This document shows, in pieces, positions 40,431 to 53,465 of a stretch of DNA of 64,000 nucleotides. The stretch's first letter is position 1; the number at the start of each line of letters is the position of its first letter. The notes under the pieces are model-generated. The model had not been told where the DNA came from, did no database searches, and worked only from the letters and a program-made list of their open reading frames with translations. A program made the position numbers and the translations under genes. The stretch is from Colletes latitarsis (taxonomy: Eukaryota > Arthropoda > Insecta > Hymenoptera > Colletidae): NCBI RefSeq assembly GCF_051014445.1, contig NW_027488377.1, positions 3,596,001 to 3,660,000 of the forward strand, given 5' to 3'.

Positions 40431-42561
40431 GAAACCATGTTTAATTGACTGTTTCAGTGTCGTACTTCATTACTACGTGATCCAATCCAGAAATAGCCCA
40501 GGATCCAGCCACGAAGTATGAGAAATATGCGAAAGTATGAGCCTGATGAGGGCAAATCCTAGACGTTACCCAGACCTAACATGCGTTATCCTCTAAAATA
40601 TTTATCAAAACCAGGTTTAATTAAATGTTTCAGTGTGGTACCACATTACTACGTGATCCAAACCAGTAAAAACCCAGGATCCGTTCAACGAGTATGTGAA
40701 GAATGCGAATGTATGAGTCTGATGAGTGAAAATCCCAGACCTATCCCAGACCTAACATGCGTTATCCTCTAAAATATTGATCGAAACCAGGTTTAATTGA
40801 CTGTTCCAGTGTGGTACCATATCACTACGTGATCCAATGCAGAAAAACCCAGGATCTAGCTATGAAGTATGAGAAATATGCGAAAGTATGAGCCTGATGA
40901 GGACAAATCCTGGACCTAACCCAGACATAACTTGCGTTATCCTCTAAAATATTGATCAAAACCAGGTTTAGTTGACTGTTTTAGTGTGGCATCACATTAC
41001 TACGTGACCCAAGCCAGAAAAAACCCAGGATCCGTTCAACAAGTATGTGAGGAATGCGAAAGTATGAGTCTGATGAGTGAAAATCCCAGGCCTAACCTAG
41101 ACATAACATGCCTTATCCTCTAAAATATTGATCGAAACCAGGTTTAATCGATTGTTTCAATGTGGTACCACATTACTACGTGATCCAAAGCAGAAATAGC
41201 CCAGGATCTAGCCCTGAAGTATTAGAAATATGCGAAAGTATGAGCCTGATGAGGGCAAATCCTAGACGTTACCCAGACCTAACATGCGTTATCCTCTAAA
41301 ATATTTAACAAAACCAGGTTTAATTGAATGCTTCAGTGTGGTACCACATTACTACGTGATCCAAACCATTAAAAACCCAGGATCTGTTTAACAAGTATGT
41401 GAAAAACGCGAAAGTATGGGCCTGATCAGGGCAAATCCCAGACCTATCCCAGACATAACTTGCGTTATCCTCTAAAATATTGGTCGAAACCAGGTTAAAT
41501 TGACTGTTTCAGTGTGGTACCACATTACTACGTGATCCCATCCAGAAGTAGCCCAGGATCCAGCCATGAAGTATGAGAAATATGCGAAAGTATGAGCCTG
41601 ATGAGGGCAAATCCTAGACCTAACCTAGACCTAACATGCGTTATCCTCTAAAATATTTATCAAGACCAGGTTTAATTGATTGTTTCAGTGTGGTACCACA
41701 TTACTACGTGATCCACACCAGAAAAAACCCAGGATCTGTTCAACATGTATGTGAAAACCGCGAAAGTATAAGCCTGATGAGGGCGAATCCCAGACCTATC
41801 CCAGACCTAACTTGCGGTATCCTCTAAAATATTGATCGAAACCAGGATTAATTGACTGTTTCAGTGTGGTACTACATTACTACGTGATCCAAACCAGTAA
41901 AAACCCAGGATCCGTTCAACAAGTATGTGAGGAATGCGAAAGTATGGGTCTGATGAGTGAAAATCCCAGGCCTAACCTAGACATAACATGCCTTATCCTC
42001 AAAAATATTGATCGAAGCCAGGTTTAGTGGACTGTTTCAGTGTGGTACCATATTACTGCGTGATCCAAATCAGAAACTCCAGGATCTGTTTAACAAGTAT
42101 GTGAAAAATGCGAAAGTGTGACCCTGATGAGGGCAAATCCCAGACCTATGCCAGACCTAACTTGCGTTGTCCTCTAAAATATTGATGGAAACCAGGATTA
42201 ATTGACTGTTTCAGTGTGGTACTACATTACTACGTGATGCAATCCAGAAAAAGCCCAGGATCTGGCCATCAAGTATGAGAAATATGCGAAAGAATGAGCC
42301 TGATGAGGGAAAATCCAAGGCCTAACCTAGACCTAACATGCGTCATCCTCAAAAATATTGATCGAAACCAGGTTTAATCGACTGTTTCAGTGTGGTACCA
42401 CATAACTACGTGATCCAAACCAGAAAAATACCCAGGATCTGTTCAATAAGAATGTGAAAAACGCGAAAGTATGAACCTGATGAGGGCAAATCCCCAGATC
42501 TATCCCTGACATACCTTGCGTTATCCTCTAAAATCTTGATCGAAACCAGGTTTAATTGACA

Positions 42562-42737
42562 GGTTTAGTGTGGCATCACATTACTACGTGATCCAAACCA
42601 GTGGAAGCCCAGGATCTGGCCAACAAGAATGAGGAATATGCGAAAGTATGAGACTGATGAGAGCAAATCCCAGACCTAACCTAGACCTAACATGAATTAT
42701 TCTCCAAAATATTGATCGAAACCAGGTTTAATGGACT
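42562..42737. repeat. F-type monomer 2
   Basis: It matches the F monomer at 36,761 at an offset of 5,801 bp, differing in gacaggtttag for ggcaggtttag and gtatgagactg for gtatgagcctg. Confidence 0.85.
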
Positions 42738-43590
42738 GTTTCAGTGTGGTACTACATTACTGCGTGATCCAAACCAGAAAAAACCCGGGATCTGTTCAAC
42801 AAGTATGTGAAAAATGCGAAAGTATGAGCCTGATGAGGGCAAATCCCAGACCTATCCCAGACCTAACATGCGCTATCCTATAAAATATTGATCGAAACCA
42901 GGTTTAATGGACTGTTTCAGTGTGGTACCACATTACTACGTGATCCATACCAGAAAAAACCCATGATCTGTTCAACAAGTACGTGAAAAACGCGAAAGTA
43001 TGAGCCTGATGAGGGCAAATCCCAGACCTATCCCAGACATAACTTGCGTTATCCTCTAAAATATTGATCGAAACCAGGTTTAATCGACTGTTTCTGTGTG
43101 GTACCACATCACTACGTTATCCAAAGCAGAAAGAACCCTCGATCAGGCCAACATGTATGTTAAAACTGCGAAAATATGACCCTGATGAGGGCAAATCCCA
43201 CACCTATCCCAGACCAAACTTGCGTTATCCTCTAAAATATTGATCGAAACCAGGTTTAATTTAGTGTTTCAGTGTGGTACCACAATACTACGTGATCCAA
43301 TCCAGACAAAGCCCAGGATCAAGCCATGAAGTATGAGAAATATGCGAAATTATGAGCCTGATGATGGCAAATCCTAGACCTTACCCAGACCTAACATGCG
43401 TTATCCTGTAAAATATATATCAAGACCAGGTTTAATTGAATGTTTCAGTCTGGTACCACATTACTACGTGATCCAAACCAGAAAAAACCCAGGATCCGTT
43501 CAACAAGTATGTGAAGAATGCGAAAGTATGAGTCTGATGAGTGAAAATCCCAGGCCTAACCTAGACATAACATGCCTTATCCTCTAAAAT

Positions 43591-43840
43591 ATTGATCGAA
43601 ACCAGGTTTAATTGACTGTTTTAGTGTGGTACCACTTTACTACGTGATCCAATGCAGAAAAACCCAGGATCTAGCTATGAAGTATGAGAAATATGCGAAA
43701 GTATGGGTCTCATGGGGGCAAATCCCAGGCCTAACCTAGACCTAGCATGAGTTATCCTCAAAAATATTGATCGAAGCCAGGTTTAGTGGACTGTTTCAGT
43801 GTGGTACGACATTACTGCGTGATCAAAACCAGAAACTCCA
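43591..43840. repeat. Lead-in to the 13-monomer HOR
   Basis: About 43,600-44,460 resembles 53,640-54,490 at an offset of about 10,035 bp (57 monomers). Marks are gatccaatgcagaaaaaccc, gatctagctatgaag, gtatgggtct, cctagcatgagttatcc and the contracted ccagaaactccagg (two bases short). Confidence 0.72.
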
Positions 43841-46131
43841 GGATCTGTTTAACAAGTATGTGAAAAATGCGAAAGTGTGACCCTGATGAGGGCAAATCCC
43901 AGACCTATGCCAGACCTAACTTGCGTTGTCCTCTAAAATATTGATGGAAACCAGGTTTAATTGACTGTTTCAGTGTGGTACTACATTACTACGTGATGCA
44001 ATCCAGAAAAAGCCCAGGATCTAGCCATCAAGTATGAGAAATATGCGAAAGAATGAGCCTGATGAGGGAAAATCCAAGGCCTAACCTAGACCTAACATGC
44101 GTTATCCTCAAAAATATTGATCGAAACCAGGTTTAATCGACTGTTTCAGTGTGGTACCACATAACTACGTGATCCAAACCAGAAAAAAACCCAGGATCTG
44201 TTCAACAAGTATGTGAAGAATGCGAAAGTATGAGTCTGATGAGTGAAAATCCCAGGCCTAACCTAGACCTAACTTGCGTTATCCTCAAAAATATTGATCG
44301 AAACCAGGATTAATCAATTGTTTCAATGTGGTACCACATTACTACGTGATCCAAAGCAGAAATAGCCCAGGATCTAGCCATGAAGTATTAGAAATATGCG
44401 AAAGTATCAGCCTGATGAGGGCAAATCCTAGACGTTACCCAGACCTAACATGCGTTATCCTCAAAAATATTGATCGAAACCAGGTTTAATCGATTGTTTC
44501 AATGTGGTACCACACTACTACGTGATCCAAACCAGAAAAAACCCAGGATCTGTTTAACAAGTATGTGAAAAACGCGAAAGTATGAGCCTGATGAGGGCAA
44601 ATCCCAGACCTATCCCAGACATAACTTGCGTTATCCTCTAAAATATTGATCAAAACCAGGTTTAATTGGCAGGTTTAGTGTGGCATCACATTACTACGTG
44701 ATCCAAACCAGTGGAAGCCCAGGATCTGGCCAACAAGAATGAGGAATATGCGAAAGTATGAGCCTGATGAGAGCAAATCCCAGACCTAACCTAGACATAA
44801 CTTGCGTTATCCTCTAAAATATTGATCGAAACCAGGTTTAATGGACTGTTTCAATGTGGTACCACATTACTACGTGATCCAAAGCAGAAATAGCCCAGGA
44901 TCTAGCCATGAAGTATTAGAAATATGCGAAAGTATGAGCCTGATGAGGGCAAATCCTAGACGTTACCCAGACCTAACATGCGTTATACTCTAAAATATTT
45001 ATCAAAACCAGGTTTAATTAAATGTTTCAGTGTGGTACCACATTACTACGTGATCCAAACCAGTAAAAACCCAGGATCCGTTCAACGAGTATGTGAAGAA
45101 TGCGAATGTATGAGTCTGATGAGTGAAAATCCCAGGCCTAACCTAGACCTAACATGCGTTATCCTCAAAGATATTGATCGAAACCAGGTTTAATGGATTG
45201 TTTCAGTGTGGTACCACACTACTACGTGATCCAAACCAGAAAAAACCCAGGATCTGTTCAATAAGTATGTGAAAAACGCGAAAGTATGTGCCTGATGAGG
45301 GCAGATCCCAGACCTATCCCAGACCTAACTTGCGTTGTCCTCTAAAATATTGATGGAAACCAGGTTTAATTGACTGTTTCAGTGTTGTACTACATTACTA
45401 CGTGATGCAATCCAGAAAAAGCCCAGGATCTAGCCATCAAGTATGAGAAATATGCGAAAGAATGAGTCTGATGAGAGCAAATCCCACACCTAAACTAGAC
45501 CTATCATGAATTATTCTCTAAAATATTGATGGAAACCAGGTTTTATTGACTGTTTCAGTGTGGTACTACATTACTACGTGATGCAATCCAGAAAGAGCCT
45601 AGGATCTAGCCATCAAGTATGAGAAATATGCGAAAGAATGAGCCTGATGTGAGCAAATCCCAGACCTAACCTAGTCCTGACATGAATTATTCTCTAAAAT
45701 ATTGATCGAAACCAGGTTTATTGGACTGTTTCAGTGTGGTACCGCACTACTACGTGATCCAAACCAGAAAAAACCCAGGATCTGTCCAACAAGTATGTGA
45801 AAAACGCGAAAGTATGAGCCTGATGAGGGCAAATCCCAGACCTATCCCAGACCTAACATGCGTCATCCTCAAAAATATTGATCGAAACCAGGTTTAATCG
45901 ACTGTTTCAGTGTGGTACCACATAACTACGTGATCCAAACCAGAAAAAAACCCAGGATCTGTTCAACAAGTATGTGAAGAATGCGAAAGTATGAGTCTGG
46001 TGAGAGAAAATCCCAGGCCTAACCTAGACCTAACATGCGTTATCCTGAAAAATATTGATCGAAACCTGGTTTAATCGACTGTCCCAGTGTGGTACCACAT
46101 TACTATGTGATCCAAACCAGAAAATAACCCA
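43841..46131. repeat. 13-monomer HOR (2,291 bp), copy 1
   Basis: Landmarks recur at exactly 2,291 bp (13 x 176 + 3): gaaagtgtgaccctg at 43,871 and 46,162, aagtatcagcctg at 44,402 and 46,693, tggaagccc at 44,712 and 47,003, and the taattaaatg monomer frame at 44,978 and 47,269. The order includes G, a cacactactacg/ggatctgtttaac monomer, F, then G again. In the parts compared I saw a single difference (ctcaaagatattg at about 45,167 versus ctcaaaaatattg). Confidence 0.9.
44672..44847. repeat. F-type monomer 3 (in 13-mer HOR copy 1)
   Basis: This F monomer (cagtggaagccc, caacaagaatgagg) ends in an E-like tail (ctagacataacttgcg) instead of ctagacctaacatgaatt, so it is itself a hybrid. Confidence 0.85.
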
Positions 46132-48430
46132 GGATCTGTTTAACAAGTATGTGAAAAATGCGAAAGTGTGACCCTGATGAGGGCAAATCCCAGACCTATG
46201 CCAGACCTAACTTGCGTTGTCCTCTAAAATATTGATGGAAACCAGGTTTAATTGACTGTTTCAGTGTGGTACTACATTACTACGTGATGCAATCCAGAAA
46301 AAGCCCAGGATCTAGCCATCAAGTATGAGAAATATGCGAAAGAATGAGCCTGATGAGGGAAAATCCAAGGCCTAACCTAGACCTAACATGCGTTATCCTC
46401 AAAAATATTGATCGAAACCAGGTTTAATCGACTGTTTCAGTGTGGTACCACATAACTACGTGATCCAAACCAGAAAAAAACCCAGGATCTGTTCAACAAG
46501 TATGTGAAGAATGCGAAAGTATGAGTCTGATGAGTGAAAATCCCAGGCCTAACCTAGACCTAACTTGCGTTATCCTCAAAAATATTGATCGAAACCAGGA
46601 TTAATCAATTGTTTCAATGTGGTACCACATTACTACGTGATCCAAAGCAGAAATAGCCCAGGATCTAGCCATGAAGTATTAGAAATATGCGAAAGTATCA
46701 GCCTGATGAGGGCAAATCCTAGACGTTACCCAGACCTAACATGCGTTATCCTCAAAAATATTGATCGAAACCAGGTTTAATCGATTGTTTCAATGTGGTA
46801 CCACACTACTACGTGATCCAAACCAGAAAAAACCCAGGATCTGTTTAACAAGTATGTGAAAAACGCGAAAGTATGAGCCTGATGAGGGCAAATCCCAGAC
46901 CTATCCCAGACATAACTTGCGTTATCCTCTAAAATATTGATCAAAACCAGGTTTAATTGGCAGGTTTAGTGTGGCATCACATTACTACGTGATCCAAACC
47001 AGTGGAAGCCCAGGATCTGGCCAACAAGAATGAGGAATATGCGAAAGTATGAGCCTGATGAGAGCAAATCCCAGACCTAACCTAGACATAACTTGCGTTA
47101 TCCTCTAAAATATTGATCGAAACCAGGTTTAATGGACTGTTTCAATGTGGTACCACATTACTACGTGATCCAAAGCAGAAATAGCCCAGGATCTAGCCAT
47201 GAAGTATTAGAAATATGCGAAAGTATGAGCCTGATGAGGGCAAATCCTAGACGTTACCCAGACCTAACATGCGTTATACTCTAAAATATTTATCAAAACC
47301 AGGTTTAATTAAATGTTTCAGTGTGGTACCACATTACTACGTGATCCAAACCAGTAAAAACCCAGGATCCGTTCAACGAGTATGTGAAGAATGCGAATGT
47401 ATGAGTCTGATGAGTGAAAATCCCAGGCCTAACCTAGACCTAACATGCGTTATCCTCAAAAATATTGATCGAAACCAGGTTTAATGGATTGTTTCAGTGT
47501 GGTACCACACTACTACGTGATCCAAACCAGAAAAAACCCAGGATCTGTTCAATAAGTATGTGAAAAACGCGAAAGTATGTGCCTGATGAGGGCAGATCCC
47601 AGACCTATCCCAGACCTAACTTGCGTTGTCCTCTAAAATATTGATGGAAACCAGGTTTAATTGACTGTTTCAGTGTTGTACTACATTACTACGTGATGCA
47701 ATCCAGAAAAAGCCCAGGATCTAGCCATCAAGTATGAGAAATATGCGAAAGAATGAGTCTGATGAGAGCAAATCCCACACCTAAACTAGACCTATCATGA
47801 ATTATTCTCTAAAATATTGATGGAAACCAGGTTTTATTGACTGTTTCAGTGTGGTACTACATTACTACGTGATGCAATCCAGAAAGAGCCTAGGATCTAG
47901 CCATCAAGTATGAGAAATATGCGAAAGAATGAGCCTGATGTGAGCAAATCCCAGACCTAACCTAGTCCTGACATGAATTATTCTCTAAAATATTGATCGA
48001 AACCAGGTTTATTGGACTGTTTCAGTGTGGTACCGCACTACTACGTGATCCAAACCAGAAAAAACCCAGGATCTGTCCAACAAGTATGTGAAAAACGCGA
48101 AAGTATGAGCCTGATGAGGGCAAATCCCAGACCTATCCCAGACCTAACATGCGTCATCCTCAAAAATATTGATCGAAACCAGGTTTAATCGACTGTTTCA
48201 GTGTGGTACCACATAACTACGTGATCCAAACCAGAAAAAAACCCAGGATCTGTTCAACAAGTATGTGAAGAATGCGAAAGTATGAGTCTGGTGAGAGAAA
48301 ATCCCAGGCCTAACCTAGACCTAACATGCGTTATCCTGAAAAATATTGATCGAAACCTGGTTTAATCGACTGTCCCAGTGTGGTACCACATTACTATGTG
48401 ATCCAAACCAGAAAATAACCCAGGATCTGT
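46132..48430. repeat. 13-monomer HOR, copy 2
   Basis: A nearly identical second copy. It ends near 48,430, where the type after gaaaataacccaggatctg becomes an E monomer (caacaagtatgtgaaaaacgc) instead of the tttaacaag monomer that starts the unit. The closeness of the two copies makes this the most recent-looking duplication in the right half. Confidence 0.9.
46963..47138. repeat. F-type monomer 4 (in 13-mer HOR copy 2)
   Basis: It is the partner of the monomer at 44,672 at exactly 2,291 bp, with the same hybrid tail. Confidence 0.85.
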
Positions 48431-48901
48431 TCAACAAGTATGTGAAAAACGCGAAAGTATGAGCCTGATCAGGGCAAATCCCAGGCCTAACCTAGACCTA
48501 ACATGCGTTATCCTCAAAAATATTGATCGAAACCAGGTTTAATCGATTGTTTCAATGTGGTACCACATTACTACGTGATCCAAAGCAGAAATAGCCCAGG
48601 ATCTAGCCATGAAGTATTAGAAATATGCGAAAGTATGAGCCTGATGAGGGCAAATCCTAGACGTTACCCAGACCTAACATGCGTTATCCTCTAAAATATT
48701 TATCAAAACCAGGTTTAATCGACTGTCCCAGTGTGGTACCACATTACTATGTGATCCAAACCAGAAAAAAACCCAGGATCTGTTCAACAAGTATGTGAAG
48801 AGTGCGAAAGTATGTGTCTGATGAGGGCAAATCCCAGACCTATCCCAGACCTAACTTTCGTTATCCTCTAAAATATTGATCGAAACCAGGTTTAATCGAC
48901 T

Positions 48902-49077
48902 GTTTCAGTGTGGTACCACATTACTACGTGATCCAAACCAGAAAAAACCCAGGATCAGTTCAACAAGTATGTGAAAAACGCGAAAGTATGAGCCTGATGA
49001 GGGCGAATCCCAGACCTATCCCAGACCTAACTTGCGTTATCCTCTAAAATATTGATCGAAACCAGGTTTAATTGACT
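48902..49077. repeat. Representative monomer (type E), 176 bp
   Basis: This unit is used as the reference phase, starting at gtttcag. Relative positions of its landmarks: a perfect 12-bp palindrome at 8-19, an A-tract after ccag at about 40-46, gttcaacaag at about 57-66, acgcgaaag at about 77-85, a direct 11-bp tandem (cccagacctat then cccagacctaa) at 108-129, gcgttatcctc at about 133-143, and a dyad AAACC-A-GGTTT at 158-168. A generic E monomer is about 42 percent G+C by hand count, with six CpG sites. Other types replace the central part (about 35-110) and keep the flanks, so the variation is modular. Confidence 0.9.
49056..49066. other. Second dyad, AAACC-A-GGTTT, near each monomer end
   Basis: At relative positions about 155-174 most monomers read tcgaaaccaggtttaatcga or close to it. 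The inner arms AAACC and GGTTT pair perfectly around one base (A, or T in the cctgg variant). In monomers with aatcga downstream, an outer TCG/CGA pair extends the stem across a small bulge. It lies about 26 bp before the next monomer's 12-bp palindrome, so two dyads cluster at one place per repeat. Confidence 0.6.
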
Positions 49078-49729
49078 GCTTCAGTGTGGTACCACAATAC
49101 TACGTGATCCAATCCTTAAATAGCCCAGGATCTAGCCATGAAGTATGAGAAATATGCGAAAGTATGAGCCTGATGAGGGCAAATCCTAGACCTAACCCAG
49201 ACCTATCATGCGTCATCCTCTAAAATATTGATCGAAACCAGGTTTAATGGACTGTTTCAATGTGGTACCACATTACTACGTGATCCAAAGCAGAAATAGC
49301 TCAGGATCTAGCCATGAAGTATGAGAAATATGCGACAGTATGAGCCTGAGGAGGGCAAATTCTAGACCTAACCCACACCTAATATGCGTTATCCTCTAAA
49401 ATATTTATCAAAACCAGGTTTAATTGAATGTCTCAGTGTGGTAACACGCTATTACGTGAACGAAACCAGAAAAAACCCAGGATCCGTTCAACAAGTATGT
49501 GAAGAATGCGAAAGTAAGAGTCTGATCAGTGTAAATCCCAGGGCTAACCTAGACCTAACATGCGTTATCCTCTAAAACATTGATCCAAACCAGGTCTAAT
49601 GGACTGTTTCAGTGTGGTACCACTTTACTACGTGATACAAAGCAGAAAAAACCCTCGATCAGGTCAACATGTATGTTAAAACTGCGAAAGTATGACCCTG
49701 ATGAGGGCAAACCCCAGGCCTAACCTAGA

Positions 49730-49765
49730 CCTAACGTGTCCTCTAAAATATTGATGGAAACCATG
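49730..49765. repeat. 5-bp deletion variant, second copy
   Basis: It reads aacgtgtcctctaaaat and then ggaaaccatgtttaattg, matching 40,404-40,440 apart from one substitution. Both follow an L monomer, so at least two monomers moved together. Confidence 0.78.
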
Positions 49766-52419
49766 TTTAATTGACTGTTTCATGGTTGTACTTCATTACT
49801 ACGTGATGCAATCCAGAAAAAGCCCAGGATCTAGCCATGAAGTATGAGAAATATGCGAAAGAATGAGCCAGATGAGAGCAAATCCCAGACCTAACCCAGA
49901 CCGAACATGAATTATTCTCTAAAATATTGATCGAAACCAGGTTAAATTGACTGTTTCAGTGTGGTACCACATTACTACGTGATCCAATCCAGAAATAGCC
50001 CAGGATCCAGCCATGAAGTATGAGAAATATGCGAAAGTATGAGCCTGATGGGGGCAAATCCTAGACCTAACCTAGACCTAACATGCGTTATCCTCTAAAA
50101 TATTTATCAAGACCAGGTTTAATTGATTGTTTCAGTGTGGTACCACATTACTACGTGATCCACACCAGAAAAAACCCAGGATCTGTTCAACATGTATGTG
50201 AAAACCGCGAAAGTATGAGCCTGATGAGGGCGAATCCCAGACCTATCCCAGACCTAACTTGCGGTATCCTCTAAAATATTGATCGAAACCAGGTTTAATT
50301 GACTGTTTCAGTGTGGTACCACATTACTGCGTGATCCAAACCAGAAAAAACCCAGGATCTGTTCAACAAGTATGTGAAAAATGCGAAAGTATGACACTGG
50401 TGAGAGCAAATCGCAGAACTATCCCAGACCTAACTTGCGTCGTCCTCTAAAATATTGATCGAAACCAGGTTTAATTGACTGTTTTAGTGTGGTACCACTT
50501 TACTACGTGATCCAATGCAGAAAAACCCAGGATCTAGCTATGAAGTATGAGAAATATGCGAAAGTATGGGTCTGAAGGGGGCAAATCCCAGGCCTAACCT
50601 AGACCTAGCATAGGTTATCCTCAAAAATATTGATCGAAGCCAGGTTTTGTGGACTTTTTCAGTGTGGTACCATATTACTGCGCGATCCAAACCAGAAAAA
50701 AACCCAGGATCTGTTCAACAAGTATGTGAAGAATGCGAAAGTGTGACCCTGATGAGGGAAAATCCAAGGCCCAACCTAGACCTAACATGCGTCATCCTCA
50801 AAAATATTGATCGAAACCAGGTTTAATCGACTGTTTCAGTGTGGTACCACATAACTACGTGATCCAAACCAGAAAAAAACCAAGGATCTGTTCAACAAGT
50901 ATGTGAAGAATGCGAAAGTATGAGTCTGGTGAGAGAAAATCCCAGGCCTAACCTAGACCTAACATGCGTTATCCTGAAAAATATTGATCGAAACCTGGTT
51001 TAATCGACTGTCCCAGTGTGGTACCACATTACTATGTGATCCATACCAGAAAATATCCCAGGATCTGTTCAACAAGTATGTGAAAAACGCGAAAGTATGA
51101 GCCTGATCAGGGCAAATCCCAGGCCTAACCTAGACCTAACATGCGTTATCCTCAAAAATATTGATCGAAACCAGGTTTAATCGATTGTTTCAATGTGGTA
51201 CCACATTACTACGTGATCCAAAGCAGAAATAGCCCAGGATCTAGCCATGAAGTATTAGAAATATGCGAAAGTATGAGCCTGATGAGGGCAAATCCTAGAC
51301 GGTCGCCAGACCTAACATGCGTTATCCACTAAAATATTTATCAAAACCAGGTTTAATTAAATGTTTCAGTGTGGTACCACATTACTACGTGATCCAAACC
51401 AGAAAAAAACCCAGGATCTGTTCAACAAGTATGTGAAGTGTGCGAAAGTATGTGTCTGATGAGGGCAAATCCCAGACCTATCCCAGACCTAACTTTCGTT
51501 ATCCTCTAAAATATTGATCGAAACCAGGTTTAATCGACTGTTTCAGTGTGGTACCACATTACTACGTGATCCAAACCAGAAAAAACCCAGGATCAGTTCA
51601 ACAAGTATGTGAAAAACGCGAAAGTATGAGCCTGATGAGGGCGAATCCCAGACCTATCCCAGACCTAACTTGCTGTATACTCTAAAATATTGATCGAAAC
51701 CTGGTTTAATTGACTGCTTCAGTGTGGTACCACAATACTACGTGATCCAATCCTTAAATAGCCCAGGATCTAGCCATGAAGTATGAGAAATATGCGAAAG
51801 TATGAGCCTGATGAGGGCAAATCCTAGACCTAACCCAGACCTATCATGCGTTATCCTCTAAAATATTGATCGAAACCAGGTTTAATGGACTGTTTGAATG
51901 TGGTACCACATTACTACGTGATCCAAAGCAGAAATAGCGCAGGATCTAGCCATGAAGTATGAGAAATATGCGAAAGTATGAGCCTGAGGAGGGCAAATTC
52001 TAGACCTAACCCACACCTAATATGCGTTATCCTCTAAAATATTTATCAAAACCAGGTTTAGTTGAATGTCTCAGTGTGGTACCATATTACTGCGTGATCC
52101 AAACCAGAAAAAAACCAAGGATCTGTTCAACAAATATGTGAAGAATGCGAAAGTATGAGTCTGGTGAGAGAAAATCCCAGGCCTAACCTAGACCTAACAT
52201 GCGTTATCCTGAAAAATATTGATCGAAACCTGGTTAAATCGACTGTCCCAGTGTGGTACCACATTACTACGTGATCCACACCAGAAAAAACCCAGGATCT
52301 GTTCAACATGTATGTGAAAACCGCGAAAGTATGAGCCTGATGAGGGCGAATACCAGACCTATCCCAGACCTAACTTGCGGTATCCTCTAAAATATTGATC
52401 GAAACCAGGTTTAATTGAC

Positions 52420-53465
52420 TGTTTCAGTGTGGGACCACATTACTACGTGATCCAAACCAGTAAAAACCCAGGATCCGTTCAACAAGTAGGTGAGGAATGC
52501 GAAAGTATGAGTCTGATGAGCGAAAATCCCAGGCCTAACCTAGACATAACATGCCTTATCCTCTAAAATATTGATCGAAACCAGGTTTAGTGGACAGTTT
52601 CAGTGTGGTACCACATTACTGCGTGATCCAAACCAGAAAAAACCCAGGATCTGTTCAACAAGTATGTGAAAAATGCGAATGTATGACCCTGATGAGAGCA
52701 AATCCCAGAACTATCCCAGACCTAACTTGCGTCGTCCTCTAAAATATTGATCGAAACCAGGTTTAATTGACTGTTTTAGTGTGGTACCACTTTACTACGT
52801 GATCCAATGCAGAAAAACCCAGGATCTAGCTATGAAGTATGAGAAATATGCGAAAGTATGGGTCTGAAGGGGGCAAATCCCAGGCCTAACCTAGACCTAG
52901 CATGGGTTATCCTCAAAAATATTGATCGAAGCCAGGTTTTGTGGACTTTTTCAGTGTGGTACCATATTACTGCGTGATCCAAACCAGAAAAAAACCCAGG
53001 ATCTGTTCAACAAGTATGTGAAGAATGCGAAAGTATGAGTCTGATGAGTGAAAATCCCAGGCCTAACCTAGACATAACATGCCTTATCCTCTAAAATATT
53101 GATCGAAGCCAGGTTTAGTGGACTGTTTCAGTGTGGTACCATATTACTGCGTGATGCAATCCAGAAAAAGCCCAGGATCTAGCCATCAAGTATGAGAAAT
53201 ATGCGAAAGAATGAGCCTGATGAGGGAAAATCCAAGGCCTAACCTAGACCTAACATGCGTCATCCTCAAAAATATTGATGGAAACCAGGTTTAATCGATT
53301 GTTTCAATGTGGTACCACATTACTACGTGATCCAAAGCAGAAATAGCCCAGGATCTAGCCATGAAGTATTAGAAATATGCGAAAGTATGAGCCTGATGAG
53401 GGCAAATCCTAGACGTTACCCAGACCTAACATGCGTTATCCACTAAAATATTTATCAAAACCAGG
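52420..53465. repeat. Six-monomer block duplicated at 56,292
   Basis: About 52,420-53,465 recurs at 56,292-57,337, an offset of 3,872 bp (exactly 22 monomers). Marks are gagcgaaaatcccagg, gtggacagtttcag, gcgaatgtatgaccc, ggtctgaagggggc, cctagcatgggttatcc and ccaggttttgtggac. The copies part after ctaaaatatttatcaaa, where one continues gtttagtggacag and the other gtttaattgtatg. Confidence 0.8.

Larger units (their letters stand above)
36181..43590. repeat. Mosaic segment rich in G and F monomers
   Basis: G monomers (gaagtattag, agacgttaccc) first appear here, at about 36,476, and recur often. About 36,720-37,310 matches 42,520-43,110 at 5,801 bp (33 monomers), including a rare cccggg site at 36,983 and 42,784. 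About 36,180-36,880 matches 44,090-44,790 at 7,911 bp. About 38,510-38,640 matches 43,080-43,210 (tttctgtgtgg, agaaagaaccctcg). The segment is built from pieces that recur within the right half. Confidence 0.72.
48431..52419. repeat. Segment with a ~15-monomer spacing (2,638 bp)
   Basis: About 48,150-49,430 recurs at 50,785-52,070 at 2,638 bp (15 x 176 - 2), marked by gcctgatcagggcaaatcc, gtgtctgatgaggg, caatccttaaatagc, gaggagggcaaattctag and ccacacctaatatgcg. The copies differ more than the 13-mer pair: ggtcgccagacc for gttacccagacc near 51,302, and tgctgtatactc for tgcgttatcctc near 51,672. One monomer differs in type (gactgtcccag versus taattaaatgtttcag), pointing to local replacement. 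50,300-50,740 also matches 52,600-53,030 at about 2,292 bp. Confidence 0.75.
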
